From Streptomyces sp. NBC_01431 (GTDB lineage Bacteria; Actinomycetota; Actinomycetes; Streptomycetales; Streptomycetaceae): a DNA stretch of 64,000 nt. Below are positions 7,124 to 17,290 of this stretch, piece by piece (positions within the stretch are counted from its first letter, which is position 1; each line of letters starts with the position of its first letter). Position numbers and translations under genes: made by a program. The stretch spans positions 2,418,001-2,482,000 of the forward strand of contig NZ_CP109496.1 in NCBI RefSeq assembly GCF_036231355.1. Reading direction: 5' to 3'. The notes below the pieces were generated by a model. That model made no database searches. It saw only the letters and a program-made list of their open reading frames with translations, and had not been told where the DNA came from.

Positions 7124-9598
7124 CTACCCCGGCTCCCCCAGTGCCGACTCCAGCCCCCGCGCCACCTCGGCCGCCCGCTCCGGGGACAGCGGGACGCCTT
7201 CCGCGTCGGTGACGTAGAACGCGTCCACCGCGTTCGCCCCCAGCGTCGAGACATGGGAACTGCGCACCCGCACCCCGGCGGCCTCCAGGGCACGCCCGAT
7301 GCGGTGCAGCAATCCCGGCGCGTCCTGGGCCCGGACCTCGATGACCGTGGCGTGGTGGGAGGCCGAGGGCGCGACCGTCACCCGCGGCGGTGGCGCCTGG
7401 ACGCCCCGGCGCCGGGGGTAGGCGGCCTCGCGTTCGGCGAGGCGGCCCTCGATGTCGAGGGAGCCTTCCAGCGCCCGCACCAGGTCGGCCCGCAGCCGGG
7501 CCGCCTGCGGCAGCGAGCCGTACTCCGCGGCCACCCGCCAGTCCAGCAGCAGTACGGACCCGCCGAACGGCTCCGGGAGTTCGACGGCGCGCAGTTCGGC
7601 GGCGCGCACGGTGAGGCGGTGCAGCGCGAGGACGCCGGCCGTCGCGGGCAGCACGTGCGGCTGGTCGGGGACGGCGATGAGGAGTTCCACGCCGAGGGGT
7701 TCCTGTTCGGCGGATCCGTCGGCCGCCTCGAAGCTTTCGGCGCTGTCGGCGCGGGCGCGCAGGGCGAGGACCGGCCCGCCGGTGCGGTGCGCCTCCACGG
7801 CGAGGCGTTCCTGTTCGGCGGTGGTCGCGGCGGGTTCGGGGTCGACGGGCTCGCCCGCGAGGACCGCCGAGGCCCGTTTCACCAGGTCAGCGACGAGCGT
7901 GCCGCGCCAGGACGACCATGCGGCGGGCCCGGTGGCCAGCGCGTCCGCCTCGGTGAGGGCGTGCAGCAGTTCGAGGGTGCCGATCGAACCGACGGCCTCG
8001 GCGACCGCGCGCACGGTCGCCGGGTCGTCCAGGTCGCGCCGGGTCGCGGTCTCGATGAGCAGCAGGTGGTGGCGTACGAGGGTGGCGATGACGGCCACGT
8101 CGTCGGCGGGGAAGCCGATCCGCGTGGCCATGTCGCGGGCGATGGTCTCGCCGGCCACCGAGTGGTCGCCGGGCCAGCCCTTGCCGATGTCGTGCAGGAG
8201 GGCGGCGACCAGCAGCAGGTCGGGGCGGCCGACCCGGCGGGTCAGGTACGAGGCGCGCACGGCGGTCTCCACCAGATGGCGGTCGACGGTCCAGGTGTGC
8301 ACGGCGTTGCGCTGCGGGCGGCAGCGGACCCGTTCCCAGTCGGGCAGCAGCCCGGTGATGAGGCCTTCCGCTTCCAGGGCCTCCCATACGGGGACGGTCG
8401 GCTCCCCCGCGCCGAGCAGCGTGACGAGTTGCTCGCGGGCCTCGGCGGGCCAGGGCGAGGGGAGGGGTTGGGCCACGCTCGCCAGGCGTCGTACCGCGTG
8501 CCGGGAGACGGGCAGGGCGGACTGGGCGGCCGCGGCGGCGGCGCGCAGTGCGAGCACCGGGTCCTTCTCGGGGCGGGCGGCGAGCGCGAGCACGACCTCG
8601 CCGTCCTGTTCCACGACGCCTTCGGCCAGCGGGGTCCGTCCCGGCGGCCCCGAGCGGCCGCCCAGGAGGCCGCGCAGGCGGGGCCGGGCGGACCGGGCCC
8701 GCAGCACCCGGCCCACCTCGCGCCAGGTGACGTCGCCCGCGTAGGAGATGACGCGCGCCGACTCCGATACCTGACGGAGCATCACATCTGCGTCCAGGAG
8801 CCCGAGTTGGTCGGCGACGGCGTCCTGTTCCTGGAGGGCGAGGCGGTCGGTGGCCCGGCCGGTGCACAGGTGGAGCGCGTCGCGCACGTCCAGGAGCGTG
8901 CGCCGGGCCTCGCCGAGTCCTTCCCTGGGCGCGTCCGCCAGCCAGGACGCGGCGACCGCCCGCAGCGCGGTGGCGTCCCGCAGTCCGCCGCGGGCCTCCT
9001 TGAGGTCGCCTTCGAGGAGGTACTGCAACTCACCCTGGCGCTCGGCCCGTTCGCGGCACAGCTCGTCGAGTTCCGGGAGCCGTTTGGGGGCGAGGTTGCG
9101 CCAGTCGGCGAGGACCGCGCTGCGCAGGGCGGCCGTCATGGCGAGGTCGCCCGCGACATGGCGGGCGTCCAGGAGGCCGAGCTGGACCTTGAGGTCCTCG
9201 CCCGCGGTCTTGCGGGCCTGGGCCGGGGTGCGCACGGAGTGGTCGAGGGCGAGGCCCAGGTCCCACACCGGGTACCAGAGCCGGTCGGCGAGGGAGGCGA
9301 GGGTCGCGGCGTCCGCGCGCCCGTCGTGCAGGAGAAGCAGGTCAAGGTCGCTGCGCGGGGAGAGTTCGCCGCGCCCGTATCCGCCGACGGCGACCAGGGC
9401 CGCGCCGGACACCCCGGCCGCTTCGGCGGCGCCGGCGAACATCCTGGCCAGCCACTCGTCGGTCAGCTCGGCCAGGGCGGCCCGGCGCGGCGGGCCCGGC
9501 TGCGCCTTCTCGTTGAGAAGACGCAGCCGGGCCGCCGCGTAGCCGCCGGGCTCCGAGTCGTCGTCAGAGGATTCGGTACTCACGTCAACGCTCGTCAC
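7124..9598 (-). CDS. glnD: PII nucleotidyltransferase GlnD
   Basis: The protein is 824 aa. Domains in order are: a nucleotidyltransferase with GGYGRGELSPRSDLDLLLLHD near residues 83-103, a helical segment, an HD phosphohydrolase domain (LLHDIGKGWPGDHS), and two ACT domains at the C-terminus (LLIAVPDQPHVL and VIEVRAQDAPGLL). In streptomycetes GlnD is known to adenylylate GlnK at Tyr51 rather than uridylylate it. I chose the GTG at 9598 because GGAG lies 7 nt upstream; a GTG at 9583 is an alternative. It lies 23 bp after glnK in the amtB-glnK-glnD operon. Confidence 0.95.
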   Translation of the reverse strand: MTSVDVSTESSDDDSEPGGYAAARLRLLNEKAQPGPPRRAALAELTDEWLARMFAGAAEAAGVSGAALVAVGGYGRGELSPRSDLDLLLLHDGRADAATLASLADRLWYPVWDLGLALDHSVRTPAQARKTAGEDLKVQLGLLDARHVAGDLAMTAALRSAVLADWRNLAPKRLPELDELCRERAERQGELQYLLEGDLKEARGGLRDATALRAVAASWLADAPREGLGEARRTLLDVRDALHLCTGRATDRLALQEQDAVADQLGLLDADVMLRQVSESARVISYAGDVTWREVGRVLRARSARPRLRGLLGGRSGPPGRTPLAEGVVEQDGEVVLALAARPEKDPVLALRAAAAAAQSALPVSRHAVRRLASVAQPLPSPWPAEAREQLVTLLGAGEPTVPVWEALEAEGLITGLLPDWERVRCRPQRNAVHTWTVDRHLVETAVRASYLTRRVGRPDLLLVAALLHDIGKGWPGDHSVAGETIARDMATRIGFPADDVAVIATLVRHHLLLIETATRRDLDDPATVRAVAEAVGSIGTLELLHALTEADALATGPAAWSSWRGTLVADLVKRASAVLAGEPVDPEPAATTAEQERLAVEAHRTGGPVLALRARADSAESFEAADGSAEQEPLGVELLIAVPDQPHVLPATAGVLALHRLTVRAAELRAVELPEPFGGSVLLLDWRVAAEYGSLPQAARLRADLVRALEGSLDIEGRLAEREAAYPRRRGVQAPPPRVTVAPSASHHATVIEVRAQDAPGLLHRIGRALEAAGVRVRSSHVSTLGANAVDAFYVTDAEGVPLSPERAAEVARGLESALGEPG

Positions 9599-9621
9599 CC
9601 AGCAGCTCCTTGCCGTCTCTT

Positions 9622-11294
<1,673 letters not shown>

Positions 11295-11391
11295 CGGCGT
11301 CTCCTCGTCGTCGGTACGGCCCGTGCGGGGGCGTTACTCGGGCGGGAACTGGCTGGGAGCCGGTTATGCGCCATGAGGTTGTCCCAGCGCG

Positions 11392-11429
11392 GTTTCCGTC
11401 GATGCCGCTCGATGTTTCGCCGCAGTGAC
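11392..11429 (-). promoter_or_regulatory. GlnR box upstream of amtB
   Basis: On the minus strand the sequence reads GTCAC-N6-GAAAC-N6-CGGCA-N6-GAAAC. The known actinobacterial GlnR box is gTnAc-n6-GaAAc, often as two copies 11 bp apart. The first half-pair is perfect; in the second, GAAAC is kept and gTnAc is weak. The site lies 98-135 bp before the amtB start, and amtB-glnK-glnD is a known GlnR target in S. coelicolor. The rest of the 11295-11611 gap holds no gene I can support. Confidence 0.85.
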
Positions 11430-11611
11430 GAAGGAGGCGGGCGTGTTACGCGCCCGTGAACTGCCGGATCAGGAGGGGGTCCGGCGACTACCATCCGCGT
11501 ACGTTCCCGCACGCCGGACCGACCGCGACGTCACCCGCTCGACCTGGCGTGGGGGAGCCGAGTCGTGCTGAAAGGGGTGCGAAGTCGCGGCCGGGGTTCT
11601 GGGGCCGCTGC

Positions 11612-13087
11612 TCAGACGGCCTCGGCCGTCTCGGGCAGCTCCCTGCTGAGGAGGTCGGTCATCTGGACGACTTCGGCGACGTCCCCGAAGTCGCGGGCCG
11701 CGGTGTCGACGGTCTTGCGCAGCCGGGTGTTGACCCGCTCCGAGCGGACCCGCTTGGCGACCCGCAGGGCCTGCTCGGCCAGCACCGTGGACTGCTCGGG
11801 CTCGCGTTTGAGCAGGTGCACGGTGGCCATGCCGATCAGGTTGAGCGCATACGACCTCTGGTGCTCCTCATCCTTGCCGAACAGGGCGACGGCCTGTTCC
11901 ATCACGGGCTCGGCGAGCGAGGCGTAGGTGGGGCTGCGGCCGGCCACGTAGGCGAGGTCGCGGTAGGAGTGGGCGTTCTCGCCGTTGAGCTCCGCCTCGG
12001 AGAAGAAGCGGATCCAGTCGGGCTCCGGCTCGCCGTCGAGCCCGGCGTCGCCGAAGGTGTCCTCGGCCATCCGGACGGCGCGTTTGGTCTTGCTGGGCTG
12101 GCCCATGTTGGCGTAGGCGCGGGCCTCCATCGCATACAGCATGGCCTGGGTGCGCGGGGTGGCGCAGTCACGGCTGCCGTACTGGGCGAGGTGGATGAGC
12201 TCCAGGGCGTCGTCGGGGCGCCCGAGGTGGATCATCTGGCGGCTCATCGAGGACAGGATGTACGAGCCGAGCGGCTTGTCGCCCGCTTCCTTGGAGGCGT
12301 GCAGGGCGAGCACGAAGTACTTCTGGGCGGTGGGCTGGAGGCCCACGTCGTAGCTCATCCAGCCGGCCAGCTCGGCGAGTTCGGCCGCGCATTTGAAGAG
12401 GCGTTTGGCGGTGGCGGCGGGCTGGGGTTCCTGGAGCAGGTCGGTGACCTCGTGGAGCTGGCCGACCACGGCCTTGCGGCGCAGTCCGCCGCCGCACTGG
12501 GCGTCCCACTGGCGGAACATCGCGGTGGTGGATTCGAGGAGTTCCAGTTCGGGCCTCGACAGCCGGGAGGGGCGGCGGGCGCTCGCGGCGGTCTCCGGGG
12601 TGCCGGGTTCGCTCGCGGGCGACGGCACCAGCCAGCGCTGCATGGGTTCGATCAGGGAGGGGCCCGCGGCCAGCATCAGCGAGGTGCCGAGGAAGCCGCG
12701 CCGGGCGAGCATGAGGTCGCTGCGGGAGAACTCGCTGAGCAGCGAGACCGTTTGAGGCCCGGCCCAGGGCAGGTCGACGCCGGCCACGGACGGTGACTGG
12801 TGGGCCTGGCGCAGGCCGAGGTCCTCGATGGCGACGACGCTGCCGAACCGCTCGGAGAACAGCTCGGAGAGGATCCGGGGAATCGGCTCGCGAGGCATTT
12901 CGCCGTCGAGCCAGCGCCGCACCCTGGAGGTGTCGGTGCTGATGTGGTGCGCGCCCATCTGGCGTGCCCGCCGGTTCACTTGGCGCGCCAGCTCACCCTT
13001 CGACCAGCCGCTGCGCACGAACCACGAACTCAGCTGCTCGTTGGGGCGCTTGCCGGCGCTCGTACCGCTAGCCCCACTGCCGCCCAC
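11612..13087 (-). CDS. nsdA: NsdA-type negative regulator of development and antibiotic production
   Basis: The protein is 491 aa. The N-terminal ~90 residues are a helix-turn-helix-like region (GWSKGELARQVNRRARQ, then RVRRWLDGEMPREPIPR). The C-terminal part is a helical TPR-like array rich in Ala and Leu (residues ~200-480). Between them lies a short hydrophobic stretch (ARRGFLGTSLMLAAGPSLI). The sequence and the position between amtB and ftsY match NsdA (SCO5582), whose loss in S. coelicolor increases sporulation and antibiotics. The start is GTG 13087. The gene is divergent from the 13548 gene. Confidence 0.88.
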   Translation of the reverse strand: MGGSGASGTSAGKRPNEQLSSWFVRSGWSKGELARQVNRRARQMGAHHISTDTSRVRRWLDGEMPREPIPRILSELFSERFGSVVAIEDLGLRQAHQSPSVAGVDLPWAGPQTVSLLSEFSRSDLMLARRGFLGTSLMLAAGPSLIEPMQRWLVPSPASEPGTPETAASARRPSRLSRPELELLESTTAMFRQWDAQCGGGLRRKAVVGQLHEVTDLLQEPQPAATAKRLFKCAAELAELAGWMSYDVGLQPTAQKYFVLALHASKEAGDKPLGSYILSSMSRQMIHLGRPDDALELIHLAQYGSRDCATPRTQAMLYAMEARAYANMGQPSKTKRAVRMAEDTFGDAGLDGEPEPDWIRFFSEAELNGENAHSYRDLAYVAGRSPTYASLAEPVMEQAVALFGKDEEHQRSYALNLIGMATVHLLKREPEQSTVLAEQALRVAKRVRSERVNTRLRKTVDTAARDFGDVAEVVQMTDLLSRELPETAEAV

Positions 13088-13547
13088 GGGAACGCCCCCA
13101 TTCCGTTGAAGCCTGTGTGTGTCGGTCGTGCGTCGATCGCGCGAACCCCTATCAGGATGCCGCTAGTTGGGCCTCCTGTCTTACGGTTGCGCCCGCTCGG
13201 GGGGTGAACCGGCTTGCCTCCGGCATACCCGCGAGCGACCTCGACCCCAGGGTTCATCTACCGACGGTAATCCTACGATCACCGGTCCAGCCATGGCGAT
13301 TCCGCAATCGCCACCATTCGCCACCCCTTCGAATGAACTCGCCTGCCGCCGGGCGCGATTCACTTGACACATGACGATCAGCATCGGATGGAGCGGAGTG
13401 AGCCGGGGCGCGCGCGGCGCATCGCACCACCCCCCGCACGACCCCGACCGACCTGGCGGAAACGGAACGTGAGGGGAAGACTCCGCATCGTCACGACCAC
13501 GTCACCGGCGTCGTAACCACCGGCGCGGCAGACCCGTTGGAGGGGGC
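13088..13547. other. 460-bp divergent intergenic region, nsdA / primase-like gene
   Basis: No gene is supported here. A 7-bp inverted repeat, GGCGATT-CCGC-AATCGCC, lies at 13295-13312 and could be an operator or small hairpin. A TTGACA hexamer occurs near 13366 on the plus strand, but no convincing -10 follows at 16-18 bp. The promoters of both flanking genes should lie in this stretch. Confidence 0.5.
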
Positions 13548-14213
13548 ATGGGCTTCACGATCGGCGGCGGCCGGGGGATCAAGGAGACCCGGCCCGGCTC
13601 CTGGCGCCTGGGCCGTTCGGCGCGCACGACCCGCACGAGCGAGGTCACCGCGGTCGCCGAGTACACCGGCCTGTGGGGCTGGGACGTCGCAGCGGGCACC
13701 CGGGAGCTGAACGGGCAGTGCTCCTGCGGCAGTTCGGCGTGCGGCTCGCCGGGCGCGCATCCGCTCGGCTTCGTGCCGGAGGTCCCGGCGGGCGCCACCC
13801 TGGACGACGTGACCAAGGCGTGGTCCCAGTGTCCGGGAGCGGCGGTGCTGCTGCCGGTCGGGCGGACCTTCGACGTCCTTGACGTGGCGGCGCCGGTGGG
13901 GCGGCGGGCGCTGGTGCGGCTGGAGCGGATGGGACTCCCGCTGGGCCCGGTGTCCACGACCCCGACCGGCCGCACCCACTTCTACGTTGCCCCGGGCGCC
14001 TTTGCCGAACTCCCCCGGCTGCTCTACCGGATGGGCTGGGACGACGCCGGACTCGACTTGTGCTGCCCGCCGCGCGGCAGTTACGTACCGGCTCCACCGT
14101 CGGGCGAGGTGCACTGGCTGCGCCCGCCGTCCCTGGACACGGCGACCCGTCCGCCCGAGGCCCGGCTGCTGCTCGGCACCCTGGCGTACATCTGCCACCG
14201 CTCGGCAGCGTAG
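13548..14213 (+). CDS. Bifunctional primase/polymerase N-terminal-domain protein, stand-alone
   Basis: The protein is 221 aa. An ALRTAEYTG-like start region (VTAVAEYTGLWGWDVAAGT) is followed by a cysteine pair (CSCGSSACGSPGAHPLGF) and the C-terminal AELPRLLYRMGWDDAGLD. This is typical of the short actinobacterial proteins annotated as Prim-Pol N-terminal domain. No helicase or C-terminal domain is attached, so a role in replication is not established. The start is ATG 13548 with GGAGGGGGC just upstream. A strong hairpin follows. Confidence 0.75.
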   Translation: MGFTIGGGRGIKETRPGSWRLGRSARTTRTSEVTAVAEYTGLWGWDVAAGTRELNGQCSCGSSACGSPGAHPLGFVPEVPAGATLDDVTKAWSQCPGAAVLLPVGRTFDVLDVAAPVGRRALVRLERMGLPLGPVSTTPTGRTHFYVAPGAFAELPRLLYRMGWDDAGLDLCCPPRGSYVPAPPSGEVHWLRPPSLDTATRPPEARLLLGTLAYICHRSAA

Positions 14214-14224
14214 CCCGAAAACGG

Positions 14225-14264
14225 GACCGCCCCGCCGCACCTGTTCCGGTGCGGCGGGGCGGTC
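14225..14264. terminator. 17-bp bidirectional terminator hairpin
   Basis: GACCGCCCCGCCGCACC (14225-14241) and its exact complement (14248-14264) enclose a 6-nt loop between convergent genes (13548-14213 plus, ftsY minus). Confidence 0.82.
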
Positions 14265-14273
14265 GTGCAGGCG

Positions 14274-14345
14274 GGGGCGGGCTGCGCCCTGAAGAGGTGC
14301 GGGGAACCGCGCGACGAGCCACGGACGGCTCGCCTACGGATGCCC
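14274..14345. repeat. Dispersed Streptomyces intergenic repeat
   Basis: The stretch GGGCTGCGCCCTGAAG, then GTGCGGGGAACCGCGCGA and CGAGCCACGGACGGC, resembles a repeat I have often seen between genes in Streptomyces (GCCC-TGAAGGGGCGCGGGGAAC...GCGCGACCAGCC). It sits between the terminator and the ftsY 3' end. Its function is unknown. The match is from memory, not from a search. Confidence 0.55.
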
Positions 14346-14363
14346 GCACCCCCAGCGGAGCGC

Positions 14364-15572
14364 CTACTCGCCGATGAGGGCGTCCACGAACGCCTCCGGC
14401 TCGAACGGGGCGAGGTCGTCCGCGCCCTCGCCGAGCCCGACGAGCTTGACGGGCACGCCCAGTTCACGCTGGACGGCGATGACGATGCCGCCCTTGGCGG
14501 TGCCGTCGAGCTTGGTGAGGACGATGCCGGTGATGTCCACGACCTCGGCGAACACCCGGGCCTGGACCAGACCGTTCTGGCCGGTGGTGGCGTCCAGGAC
14601 GAGCAGGATCTCGTCCAGCGGGCCGTGCTTCTCCACGACCCGCTTGACCTTGCCGAGTTCGTCCATGAGCCCGGTCTTGGTGTGCAGCCGGCCCGCGGTG
14701 TCGATGAGGACGACGTCGGCACCCTCGGCGATGCCTTCCTTGACGGCGTCGAACGCGATCGAGGCGGGGTCGCCGCCCTCGGGGCCGCGCACGGTGCGGG
14801 CGCCGACCCGCTCGCCCCAGGTCTGCAACTGGTCGGCGGCGGCGGCGCGGAAGGTGTCGGCGGCGCCCAGCACCACGGACTTGCCGTCGGCGACCAGGAC
14901 GCGGGCGAGCTTGCCGGTGGTGGTGGTCTTGCCGGTGCCGTTGACGCCGACGACCATGACGACGCCGGGCACCGTCTCGCCGCCCTCGGTCTTCACCTCG
15001 CGGTCGAAGTCGGGGCCGAGCAGCGCGAGGAGCTCCTCGCGCAGCAGGGTGCGCAGCTCCTCGGGGGTGCGGGTGCCGAGCACCCTGACGCGCTCGCGGA
15101 GCCGGTCGACCAGCTCCTGGGTCGGTGCGACGCCGACGTCGGCGGTCAGCAGGGTGTCCTCGATCTCCTCCCAGGTGTCCTCGTCGAGGTGCTCGCGGGA
15201 GAGCAGGGTGAGCAGTCCCTTGCCGAGGGCGTTCTGCGAGCGGGCGAGGCGGGCACGCAGCCGGACGAGGCGGCCGGCGGTGGGTTCGGGGACCTCCAGC
15301 GCCGGGATCTCGGGTGCGGCCGGCTCCTCGATGACGACCGGCGCGGCGGACGCCTCGGGGAGGCCGACCTCCTCGATGGTGCGGCGCGGTTCCTCAGCCG
15401 TCTCCGCGGCGTCCTCACCGACCTGAGGTTCGGCGGGCGGGGCTGTGATGGTCGGCGTGCTCGGCGGGGCGGTGGGCGGCAGCTGCTTCTTCTTGCGGCT
15501 GCTGACCACGAGCCCGCTGATCGCGCCGACCGCGACCAGGGCGATGACTACAGCAAGGATGACGAATTCCAT
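14364..15572 (-). CDS. ftsY: Signal recognition particle receptor FtsY
   Basis: The protein is 402 aa. It has an N-terminal membrane segment (residues ~4-24, VILAVVIALVAVGAISGLVV) followed by KKKQ, an acidic/proline-rich A region, and an NG GTPase domain with P-loop GVNGTGKTTTTGKL, DTAGRL and TKLDGTAKGG. It receives SRP-ribosome complexes at the membrane and pairs with Ffh (5429-6979). The TM anchor is typical of actinobacterial FtsY. The ATG start at 15572 puts the anchor at the N-terminus. Confidence 0.97.
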   Translation of the reverse strand: MEFVILAVVIALVAVGAISGLVVSSRKKKQLPPTAPPSTPTITAPPAEPQVGEDAAETAEEPRRTIEEVGLPEASAAPVVIEEPAAPEIPALEVPEPTAGRLVRLRARLARSQNALGKGLLTLLSREHLDEDTWEEIEDTLLTADVGVAPTQELVDRLRERVRVLGTRTPEELRTLLREELLALLGPDFDREVKTEGGETVPGVVMVVGVNGTGKTTTTGKLARVLVADGKSVVLGAADTFRAAAADQLQTWGERVGARTVRGPEGGDPASIAFDAVKEGIAEGADVVLIDTAGRLHTKTGLMDELGKVKRVVEKHGPLDEILLVLDATTGQNGLVQARVFAEVVDITGIVLTKLDGTAKGGIVIAVQRELGVPVKLVGLGEGADDLAPFEPEAFVDALIGE

Positions 15573-15670
15573 AACCGTCCCAGTATCGGGTATGGGCCCG
15601 GCCAGGGCCCAGATTGTGGCTTCCTCCGAGAACGGAAGGGAATTATGGGGCAGGTGTCAGATTAAAGTAC

Positions 15671-15688
15671 GATAGAAGTAGACCTATC
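15671..15688 (+). promoter_or_regulatory. Palindrome GATAG-N8-CTATC upstream of the NCS1 permease
   Basis: A 5-bp inverted repeat in a locally AT-rich stretch (ATTAAAGTACGATAGAAG) about 80 bp before the permease start. It could be an operator or overlap the promoter. No regulator gene is adjacent. Confidence 0.4.
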
Positions 15689-15766
15689 AACGCGCGTAGA
15701 GTCCCCTTCGACCACCCCCCACCGGCTCAGCGCCGAGCCGAGCGAGAGGCACGGAACTCCACCCCC

Positions 15767-17221
15767 ATGAGCACTAGCACCCCTGACGAAGCGCAGAGCG
15801 CCCTGGAAACACGCGGCCTGGAGCCGGTGCCGGACGCGGAGCGCACCGCGAGAACCCGCGAACTCTTCCCCACCTGGGTCGCCGCCAACATCAGCGTGCT
15901 GCTGCTCACGATGGGCGCGAGTCTCGTCGTCGCGTACAAGCTCAACTTCTGGCAGGCGATCGTGGTCGCCGTGTGCGCCCCGATCGTCTCCTACGGCCTG
16001 GTCGGCCTCATCGGCATCGCGGGCAAGCGCGGCGGCGCCCCCGGCATGGCGCTCTCGCGCGCGGTGTTCGGCCAGCGCGGCAACCTGCTGCCCGGTTCGC
16101 TGATCTGGGTGGCGCGCTGGGGCTGGGAGACCATCAACGCGGTGACCGGCGCCTATGCGGTGCTGACCGTGCTCGACATCCTCTTCGGCATCAAGAGCAA
16201 CACGTTCCTGATCATCGTCACGCTCGCCGTCTTCGTGGTCATCACCTTCGCGATATCCGGCCTGGGCATCCACGTCGTGCAGAAGTGCAACAAGTACGCG
16301 ACGTACCTGTTCGGCGCCTTCTCGGTCCTGGTGCTCGTCTACCTCGTCATGAACACCAACTGGTCCGCGGTCTTCGCCCAGCCGGCCGGCAAGACCTCGC
16401 TGATGGTCGCGGGCACCGGCATGATCGCCGCCGGGGGGGTCAGCTGGATCCCGTCCGCCCCCGACTTCGCCCGCTACCTGCCGCGCACCGCCTCCGCCAA
16501 GGCGATCGTCGGCAACTCCGTCGGCGGCGCCGGCATCGTCGTGCTGCCGATGGTCCTGATGGGCGCGGTCATGGCGGTCTCCACCCCGGACCTGGCCTCG
16601 GCCACCGACCCGGTGTCCTTCCTCGGCGAGATCCTGCCGATGTGGATCGCGGTGCCGTACCTGCTGATCGCGCTGGTCGGCATGCTGCTGATCAACTCGA
16701 TGTCGATGTACTCGGCGGGCTTCACCGCGCAAACCCTCGGCTTCAAGATCCCGCGCCACTGGGCCGTCTCGGTGAACGCGGTGATCTCGCTGGTCTTCGG
16801 CGGTGTCCTGATGCTGGTCGCCACCAGCTTCATGGGCTCGTTCATCGCCTTCCTTTCGCTGCTCGCCGTCGCCTTCTCGGCCTGGGTCGGCGTGTTCGGC
16901 GCGGACATGCTGCGCCGCACCGAGTACGACGCCAAGGCGCTGCTCGACACCACCCGCACCAGCGCCTACTGGTACAAGGGCGGCTTCTCCCCCGCCGCGG
17001 TCATCGCCTGGGCGGTCGGCCTGCTCGGCGGCCTGATGTTCACCAAGTCCGACTGGTTCACCGGCCCGCTGGCCGCGAACAACCCGGTCGGCGAGTACGG
17101 CCTCGGCTGGGTCGCCACCATCGTGATCTCCGGCCTGCTCTACGTGGTGCTGCCCAAGCCCGCCGTGGTGGCCCCGGAGCCGTCCGAGGAAGTCAAGTCG
17201 CCCGAGACACTGGCCGTCTGA
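15767..17221 (+). CDS. NCS1-family purine-cytosine permease
   Basis: The protein is 484 aa with about 12 transmembrane segments. Motifs such as GLVGLIGIAGKRGGAPGMALSRA and RWGWETINAVTGAYA are typical of the nucleobase:cation symporter-1 family (CodB-like). It probably imports cytosine, purines or a related base; the exact substrate cannot be read from sequence. I chose ATG 15767; the frame is open further up but not conserved-looking. An operator-like palindrome lies upstream, and a flavin-dependent oxidoreductase gene follows 69 bp later on the same strand, so they may be co-transcribed. Confidence 0.88.
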   Translation: MSTSTPDEAQSALETRGLEPVPDAERTARTRELFPTWVAANISVLLLTMGASLVVAYKLNFWQAIVVAVCAPIVSYGLVGLIGIAGKRGGAPGMALSRAVFGQRGNLLPGSLIWVARWGWETINAVTGAYAVLTVLDILFGIKSNTFLIIVTLAVFVVITFAISGLGIHVVQKCNKYATYLFGAFSVLVLVYLVMNTNWSAVFAQPAGKTSLMVAGTGMIAAGGVSWIPSAPDFARYLPRTASAKAIVGNSVGGAGIVVLPMVLMGAVMAVSTPDLASATDPVSFLGEILPMWIAVPYLLIALVGMLLINSMSMYSAGFTAQTLGFKIPRHWAVSVNAVISLVFGGVLMLVATSFMGSFIAFLSLLAVAFSAWVGVFGADMLRRTEYDAKALLDTTRTSAYWYKGGFSPAAVIAWAVGLLGGLMFTKSDWFTGPLAANNPVGEYGLGWVATIVISGLLYVVLPKPAVVAPEPSEEVKSPETLAV

Positions 17222-17290
17222 CGTAGCGTCAGCTACCGTCCCCCTTCGCCCGGGGTTCTCCGCAAGCCTCCCGGCCAAGGGGGATTTCCC

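Noticed and set aside
13117..13374. An 85-codon frame in the nsdA upstream gap
   Set aside because: No ribosome site, no family features, composition like non-coding DNA.
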